Part shown: positions 57,042 to 64,000 of the stretch, piece after piece
Position numbering within the stretch: position 1 is the first letter of the stretch
Layout of the letters: the number at the start of each line of letters is the position of its first letter
Made by a program: the position numbers and the translations under genes
Notes under the pieces: generated by a model
What the model was told of the DNA's origin: nothing
Seen by the model: the letters and a program-made list of their open reading frames with translations, nothing else
Database searches by the model: none
DNA from: Abelmoschus esculentus
Taxonomy: Eukaryota > Streptophyta > Magnoliopsida > Malvales > Malvaceae
Length of the DNA stretch: 64,000 nt
Assembly: GCA_035048815.1 (NCBI GenBank)
Contig: JAUCBN010000005.1
Span: 16,952,517 to 17,016,516, forward strand
Reading direction: 5' to 3'

Positions 57042-59430
57042 TTATTGAATATCTAAATAGTCACACAAAACAATTTTTACATGCATTTCTAATACAAAAG
57101 CACTAATGATATTGTCTACATTAATATAGTCTAACATATTTTTCTCAATACATAAAATGGCTAGACCATTCAATCTTTCTTGCGACATTGACGACCTCAA
57201 GTAGGTCAATAATTTCAAATTCAAAAAACTTCTTCCAGTAGATGCAACAGTCACAAGTATAGTTAAAAGCATTGATAAGCAATTAAAACATTTGGATAAC
57301 AATCTATCATTTTGACAAACTTAAGAATTTCTAGTGCCGACATTAACTCATTCGCTAAAGTCATTTACAATACTTTCAGTTCCGAAAAAAAATCATCTAC
57401 ATCAACATCAGATAAATCATTATAAGAAAAAATAGTTTTAAAATCCATACAAGATTTTTATAATTCGATATTATCTAAAGATTTTAATCTTTTAGAATCA
57501 AATAAAAATTCAAAAATATTATCAAATAACTTTGTTTGTTCAAATCTATTTTTTAAAAAAGTTATAGCTAAATCAACAATCACAAGAAAATAATTGACTC
57601 TAAAAGGTTTTTCGGGTGATTATACTTATTCACCATCATCATTTTCGTCAAGTTGTCTTCTTCTAAACACATGACGTTTTGTTGAAAATGACGGTTCTAC
57701 ATTCATATCAAATGTAAGTGTTTTGGTAATATCCATGTAAGACTCAAAACCTTTATTTCTATATTTTTCAAAGAATAACATTACACTTTTTTATTTCATT
57801 AATTGTAGTTCTAATACACAGATTTAGATTGTAATTTCTTACTTACTTTATAAATAATAAATAAAATATCATACCAAATTATCAAACTAAATAAAAAATC
57901 AAAACTTGTAAGAGAATTACCTCAACTTTCTGTTTCTCTTTTTGTTTTGACATCTTCAATACAAGAATTGTACAATGCTAACAAACCTAATTTTACTTGA
58001 GGTGTTTGAAATTTAATAACTTTAATACTTTTTATTTGACTCTTCTATCGAGTATTACACAAAGATTTAATGTAAATCTTTAACAATTATCAACTAAAAT
58101 GAAAAAAAATAGTAGAATTTACAAACAATGTGTATATGTGTTGTACAATTTCAAAGAAAGAAATAGCTTTCGTACAAGAATGTGTCATATTCGATAGAAT
58201 AAGATTAAGACTATGACAAGCACATGACATATATAAAGCTCTTGGATTTATTTCAAATAACCTCCTTTGAACCCCTTGATGTTTTTCTTTCATATTAGAA
58301 CCATTATCATAACCTTAATCTCTAATATCATTAACATCTAAATCAAGTGATTTATATGCACCTAATAATTCATTAAAAAATCCTAATCCATATGTATCAT
58401 TTACATTTAAGAACTAAAAAAAAAAACTCATCTATTTTTTATTACTTGACACATTTACACATCTCACTATCAAACTTATTTGTTCTTGATGGCTCACATC
58501 TGAGGTACAATCAAGGATAATAATAAAATATTTTGACTCTTTAATAATTTTTATAGTAGAATTTTTAACATCGTGAGCCAAAAGAGAAATCAATTCATTT
58601 TGGATTTTAGGACCAAGGTAGTGATAGTGAATTTCTTGACTTTGGATACGTTTAACATGATCTTGCATTATTAAATCAAATTCAGCTATAATTTTTATTA
58701 AACTTAAAAAATTATCATTACTATCCTCATAAAGTTTTTCACTAAATTTACAAAAAATTAAATTATTTTTAGCAAGATATTTTACAATTGATATTATTCT
58801 TATTAAAACTTGTCTCCGACATTCTTTTTCTTTTGAAATTCTTTCTTGCATATCTTTCTCAATACCTTTATTCTTTTCTAATCTAATTTTTGTTTTGTTC
58901 TAGGTATTCATATTAGTCATATGCTCAACACTATTCTCATATTGTTTGAGTCTATCACTCAAATACTTTCAATCATTCATTCTATCATTTACTAAAATGC
59001 TTTTGTGTCTAGAATAAAGTAATAATTTTTATCAAGAATTTCTTTATTGCTCATTTTTTTAAAAAAATAAAAACACAAAAAATGTCTAGAAAGATTATCA
59101 TTAGGATATGTGAGATTTAATTCTCTGATTAGTCTCTTTTCAATCAAAATATCTATATTTTTAGTATCAAGAGTACCCCAATTTTTAGGATCGTATATAT
59201 TAAAAGGAGAAATTATATGTTATTCAATTTCGACATCAACATTTGACCTATCAAGTACATTATCATGCTCATTATTTAAATTAGTATTTGTATCATTCAA
59301 ATTTTCATTAGAATATTCAATATTATCTTCATCTACACCCAATTCATCATTATCTAATGGTTCTTCTACTCGTTTTTTTTTTGCGACAACATTATACTAT
59401 AAAAATTATGAAGCAAAAAATATAAAATAA
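57042..59430 (-). pseudogene. hAT-like transposase (ZMYM1/DUF4371 type), decayed
   Basis: Domesticated-looking or element-borne hAT transposases of this kind have an N-terminal TTF zinc finger, a DUF4371 domain and a C-terminal hAT dimerisation domain. On the minus strand: acidic N-terminus (DNDELGVDEDNIEYSNENL) near 59390-59290; YDPKNWGTLDTK near 59190-59150, the TTF-region start; DUF4371 part 58851-58432 (RIISIVKYLAKNNLIF, GPKIQNELISLLAHDV, YFIIILDCTSDVSHQEQISL); KHQGVQRRLFEINPRALYMSCACHSLNLIL (58290-58190); and dimerisation motif VTVASTGRSFLNLKLL...MSQERLNGLAIL (57255-57150). Several stops and frame changes intervene. A left terminus may be near 56893 (aaggtcgttctttagattttg), but paired ends and an 8-bp duplication were not found. 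Confidence 0.85.
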
Positions 59431-60569
59431 TAGCACCTAGATTCTTGTCACTGAATTTATGCTTCAAATTTCGATTGTAGTATATCAACTGTAAATTATA
59501 TAAATCGCAATCTCCTTCAATATATGAGTTCTTGTCCTCTTAGAGTATCAAATCAAAATAATAAATAAAAAAATTTAATCAAAATGTAAGAATATAATAT
59601 AAGAAAGAGAGAAAATAGAAGAGAAATATAGATGTAAAAAGTAAAAATATTGTAAGATTTATTTATAGGTGTAATTAAAAATGTCAATCTTATTAAAAAT
59701 TTTAAAAATATTAAATTATTATTAAAATCTTAATGATAACCTAAAAAACTAAAATCTATTAATTCCTATACTAGTGAAATAAAAAATAATTTAATAAAAA
59801 TTCAAACGGTTATAGAATTAATTAATGGGCCCCACAAACCTATATATTATGTGGCAGCCAACGGATTAGTTCTAATTTAGTGAGCTTATTATTTATTATA
59901 CTTTTATCTATTTTTCATTATTTTTAATAATATATTTTTAATTTATTTAAATGTGAAGCTCAAATAATAGGTGAGTTCTAGACCAGTGTATTTATTGCCC
60001 GGACCCTGGTACGGGATTGCTACTAGCATGTTTGCACACGTAATGAAAGCATGGAACTTTAAGCAGTTGAAGCCAGTCTAAATCCATCCTAGCAAAGTGT
60101 GGAACACCCGGCAACCTTCAGCGGTACGATAATCATTCCTCGTTCACGATCAATACCCCTTTTTGCCAAATTATTTTCCAACACGTTCCACTCTGTAGGG
60201 ACATTTTGAATGCACCATTCGAAATCAGTGCATTGAATTTAAGGGTCCTCGGAGGATGCGGTTGGCAAGAGTTCAAGGCCAACCGTCTATTTGAAAAGTT
60301 AATATAGAGCAGTGAGTGGAATGGTAGTATCATTAATTGAAGGGACAACATGTGGCCATTTAGCTTTACATCACCATCTAACTCTAAGAATCAATATGTC
60401 GAACAATTGGCATACATCCACATATTTACCTTCAAAGACAACTTCATTCTGGAAAAGCTATAAGAACCCCAACAATTCTGAAGAACACCAGTATCCAAAC
60501 TGACGTAGACTTTTCAATCAGGTAAACATGAATTTCACACAACCTTTTCAGATTTTCATCAATAAAACA
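59431..60569. other. Intergenic DNA between hAT remnant and MITE
   Basis: 59431-59990 is AT-rich. 59990-60530 is more balanced in base composition, with short open frames on both strands (60133-60351 minus, 60312-60503 plus) that I cannot assign to a family; it may be a fragment of an old gene or element. Confidence 0.4.
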
Positions 60570-60920
60570 GGGTAAACTATATAAATGACCACTTAATTAT
60601 AGGGTTAGTGTGATATGCTCATCATACTTTCAATTTTAACAATTATACTATTTAATTATTAAAACAATTTAATATAATCATCCGTCGTTAAAAATTAACG
60701 GAGCGGTGACGCCACGTGACAGTTGAGTGATCAACTGATTAAATGTATAATAATTTTATTTTATTTTTAATTGTCACGATATCACTCTGTTAATTTTTAA
60801 CAACGGATAACTATATTAAAACCATTTTAATAATTAAATAATATATTTATCAGAATTAAAAATATAATGATCATATCAATACCAACTTTATAATTAAATG
60901 GTAATTTATGTAATTTGTCC
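60570..60920. mobile_element. MITE (351 bp) with long inverted repeats
   Basis: Left GGGTAAACTATATAAATGACC and inverted right GGACAAATTACATAAATTACC; similarity of the arms continues through TTAAAAATTAACGGAG/TTAAAAATTAACAGAG near the centre, so it is almost a complete palindrome. Flanks ATAAAACA and TAAAATCA suggest a worn target duplication. Related in its ends to the element at 26825-27573. Confidence 0.75.
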
Positions 60921-62640
60921 TAAAATCAAATACCCTCATAGATCGAACCATCTCTACTATATAACTATAAGCCAAGCAACGGGCAGTAACAAAACACGTG
61001 ATTAGAGAGTCGATGAGCATAGCGGGCAATCAAGAGACTGCAAAGACATAGCTGATAGCACCACACTTGGATCGTAACACCTAAACTCGGCCTAAGATTT
61101 ATGACCAAATCTGAAATATTAAACGACAAAAAAAAAATTATTACATTAACAAAAATGAGTTCATTTGTAAAATAAATAATATTTAAAAAATATTACTTAA
61201 AAATCAATACACATTTAAAAATTGAGACTTTTTGAATGATGTCGGATTTAAATTTAGAGAGTGAATTGATTTGAAAAATTATTTTTGTTATTTAAGAATA
61301 TATCATAATTTATAGAGACTTCAAGGACTATATAAGTTCATTCGGATATTTATATAATTTACTAATGATTGATTGATTTATATCTTGTCATGTTTGAGTG
61401 TAACAACATAAAATTGATGTGTTAGAATACAAATCATATTTAAAATATTTATATAAAAAATTATACGGTTAAACGATCATAAAGTCGCTTATTATTATTA
61501 AACGAATAAATACGTTAGTAAATGAATTCTAATAACTTTTATAAATTTTAGGAATAAAATAAAGACTCGTACCATCTTATTTTGATAAGATAGTATAAAT
61601 TTGTGAGTAGGATATCAGTACAGGCTTTTGTTCTACTATTATATTATTCAATATCGTATCGGTACGAGTTAACTTGTACCCATAGTTTATGAGAATTCTA
61701 GTAAAGAATGTTAATATCAATACACGTGTGAGTACTGACACTTGGGTATCATGTCGATACTCTTTTTTAATATTAGTAACCATTGAATTAAATAATGTAT
61801 AATATTAATTAAAAATAAAAAATTGTTTGTATAGTTAATACATCGATTAATGTCTTAGTTAATGCGATAATATGAATTAATCGAGATAATTAATGATAAT
61901 AATTATGTACTCTTTTATAATGTATTAACAATTCGACGATGCAAAATTAATGATGTGTTGACAATTAGGAGCAATAAAAAAATTTTAGGATCACACTACT
62001 TATATGTTGGGTAGGTATTTGGTTGATAGTCATTAACTAATAAGATCTAAAAGTAAAATCGGGCTTGACTCCAAGTTTATTGTTATGGATTGTATGTTTT
62101 TTCTTTAATGATACGTTTAAATGTTATGCATGACTGGGTCTTATAAGCCATATGAGATAACTTATTGATGCTAGTATGTATATTATTTTTGCCTTATCAC
62201 TCGTACTAGATTGTATTCTTATAATTATGATTAATATAAAATATATTATAATAAATGTGTATTATTAAGTTTATTCGAGAAGATTTTAGGGACAACAAAA
62301 TTAAAGAGAGGAAGGAATTAACATAGAGCTCAAATGAGTTTTTTAGATGCTTTTAAAAGATAATAAAAAAGAAAGATATTACTTTTAATTCTAAATTTTT
62401 TTTAAGAAATTATTTCGAGAAAGTTGAAGTGAATTTGATTATAATATGGTTTCTAAGTAGTAGAAGATGATAAAAAAAAATAATTCTTCAAGAAGTTTAA
62501 TACCCAATTTACCAGCAATTAAAGTCTTAGTGATCAATTTATAATAAAAATAAAAGTTTAGTGCCTAATTTAAAATAATTAAAATTAAAATTACCAAATT
62601 GAATAATTTAATAAAATTCGGCGACTATTTGTAAGGCCTG
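60921..62640. repeat. LTR-like remnants upstream of the helicase gene
   Basis: At about 61070 the sequence cgtaacacctaaactcggcctaagatttatgacc resembles the start of Del/Tekay-type Ty3 LTRs. At 61570-61770 there are paired TACCATCTT..., ATCGTATCGGTACGAG and CATGTCGATACTC motifs like those in such LTRs. No coding sequence, no clean ends. 61900-62640 is AT-rich with nothing recognised. Confidence 0.4.
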
Positions 62641-62768
62641 AGAAAGCCGAAACGGCGACGAATTCTACCTTCTCTTTGGAACACACCGACTTAGGACTTG
62701 GGATCATATAACGAGTAGGTTTTTTAAAAGGATTCTAAAGCGGCCGTAAATTCAACTGCGAAGCACCA

Positions 62769-64000
62769 ATGGACTCCAACTCACAGAATCCAGGCAGCGC
62801 GTTAACCGGCACGCGCTTCTCCGACCTTCAACCGCCTCTATCCGAACCCGTTATCGAAGCCTTGTCTCAAGCTGGCTTTAACTTCTGTACCCCAGTCCAA
62901 GCCGCCACGATCCCGCTACTATGTAGCTTCAAGGATGTGGCTGTTGACGCCGCCACGGGCTCTGGAAAAACCCTAGCTTTCCTTATCCCCATCGTAGAGA
63001 TTCTTCGTCGATCCTCGTCTTCTCCTCCTAAACGTCACCAGGTAATTTCCCACTCACTAAACATGGAAAATCTTTTTGTGTGTGCTGCTTTGTCGTTGAT
63101 TTGTATTAATTTCTGTTTTATGTTTGGCTGCTGAGAAAGACAAGAAAATTTGATGAAACCTATTTAAAATGGTAGAACAATTGCTTCTATTTGATACTTG
63201 GAATTTGTGTTAGTTACGTATCAAGTTTTAAATTTTCCGCAGGTAATGGGGATAATTATATCACCTACGAGAGAGCTTTCGTCACAAATATATAATGTCG
63301 CTCAGCCTTTCATCTCGACCTTGTCAAATGTGAAGTCTATGCTTCTTGTTGGAGGTGCTGATGTAAAAGCTGATATGAATAAAATCGAGATGGAAGGTGC
63401 AAATCTACTCATTAGCACTCCTGGTAGACTGTATGACATAATGGACCGGATGGATATCTTGGATTTTCGTAACCTTGAGGTTGTTATTCGAATTCATGTC
63501 GTTGTTATCTTATCGTCTGGAAAGCATGAATCTTTCTTTTATGGGAGAAATGTTTAATTGTCGGTTCATTGCTATTCATAGTTTATTTTATCCTAGCTAT
63601 CTAATGTCAAAGGCTAGAAAAATGTTATCATGTATTAGAAACAGCCAAATACTAATTACTAGATTGGTGGAATGTTAAGTTTTTCATTCACACATTTAGC
63701 CTCTTGATGAAAACATGACTATTTTTTTTACTGTATTCTTTTCATACAGTCTATTGAATTATCTGTTGCCCTTTTGGTTGGTGCAGATTTTGATTTTAGA
63801 TGAGGCTGATAGGCTTCTGGATATGGGATTTCAGAAGCAGATAAACTATATTATATCTCGCTTGCCAAAGCTTCGTAGAACTGGTCTTTTCTCAGCTACT
63901 CAAACAGAGGCAGTTGAAGAGCTATCTAAAGCAGGGTTGAGGAATCCAGTGAGGGTTGAAGTTAGAGCTGAGACGAAGTCACTAAACAATTCAGATGCAT
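62769..64000 (+). CDS. RH18: DEAD-box ATP-dependent RNA helicase, RH18 / Spb4 (DDX55) type, partial
   Basis: The yeast relative Spb4 helps mature the large ribosomal subunit RNA in the nucleolus; that role is inferred by family. Exons are 62769-63041, 63243-63479 and 63787 to the window edge, with GT-AG introns and continuous frame, giving 241 residues before the cut. Helicase motifs in order: Q motif FNFCTPVQAATIP (37-49), motif I AATGSGKT (61-68), Ia PTREL (99-103), GG-containing VGGADVKAD, Ib TPGRL, II DEAD (175-178) and III SAT (206-208). TRFSDLQPPLSEPVIEAL before the Q motif and GLRNPVRVEVRAETKS after motif III match the RH18 group rather than other DEAD-box proteins. Start 62769 is the first ATG and gives the expected short N-terminus. 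The C-terminal helicase domain lies beyond the window. Confidence 0.94.

Noticed and set aside
60133..60503. Possible small gene in the more GC-balanced patch
   Set aside because: Short overlapping frames on both strands, no recognisable motif, and no splice pattern that extends them.

Overview
The window is nuclear DNA from a flowering plant. Genes are AT-rich, split by GT-AG introns, and widely spaced among transposable elements. Conserved proteins match eudicot families closely. The style of the LTR remnants (for example the TATCGATAC/GTACCGATAC-type motifs near 61.5-61.8 kb) would fit Malvaceae such as cotton, but that species guess is inference. No tRNA, rRNA or CRISPR array was seen.

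Four ordinary host genes are supported. They are a three-exon acyltransferase/condensation-domain-like gene on the minus strand (21647-19809), an 11-exon ELM1 mitochondrial-fission gene on the plus strand (27734-32221), a single-exon F-box gene with a C-terminal membrane anchor on the minus strand (41371-40322), and the first three exons of an RH18/Spb4-type DEAD-box RNA helicase on the plus strand (62769 to beyond 64000). They have no obvious shared pathway and look like independent genes in a repeat-rich stretch.

Repeats dominate. 0-7 kb: Athila-like Ty3/gypsy debris, with a plus-strand pol remnant facing a minus-strand gag/leader/LTR remnant whose leader is tandemly duplicated with its tRNA-Asp primer site. 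8.1-19.0 kb: one 10.9-kb CACTA (En/Spm) transposon with CACTAC ends, a TNP2-like transposase remnant and a second transposon gene. Its transposase is split by a 1.66-kb solo LTR, and an LTR fragment sits in the second gene. 21.8-28.5 kb: nested palindromic repeats, a MITE with a perfect 9-bp duplication just upstream of ELM1 and another in ELM1 intron 2. 30.8-33.8 kb: two LINE remnants, one antisense in ELM1 intron 10. 35.1-37.5 kb: a putative MULE-like element containing a 29-bp minisatellite and a ~187-bp satellite. 38.9-42.7 kb: a tandem duplication around the F-box gene. 44.1-47.6 kb: an intact-ended gag-only LTR retrotransposon (TR-GAG type) with perfect 5-bp target duplication. 51.7-56.3 kb: a decayed Ty1/copia element. 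57.0-59.4 kb: a decayed hAT-like transposase. 60.6-60.9 kb: a small MITE.

The most unusual object is the 35119-37513 element: degenerate inverted ends and a near-perfect 9-bp target duplication bracket two unrelated tandem arrays, as if a DNA transposon had housed or spread a satellite. Splice sites and boundaries were worked out by eye from reading frame, GT-AG rules and recalled family consensus. No searches were run.
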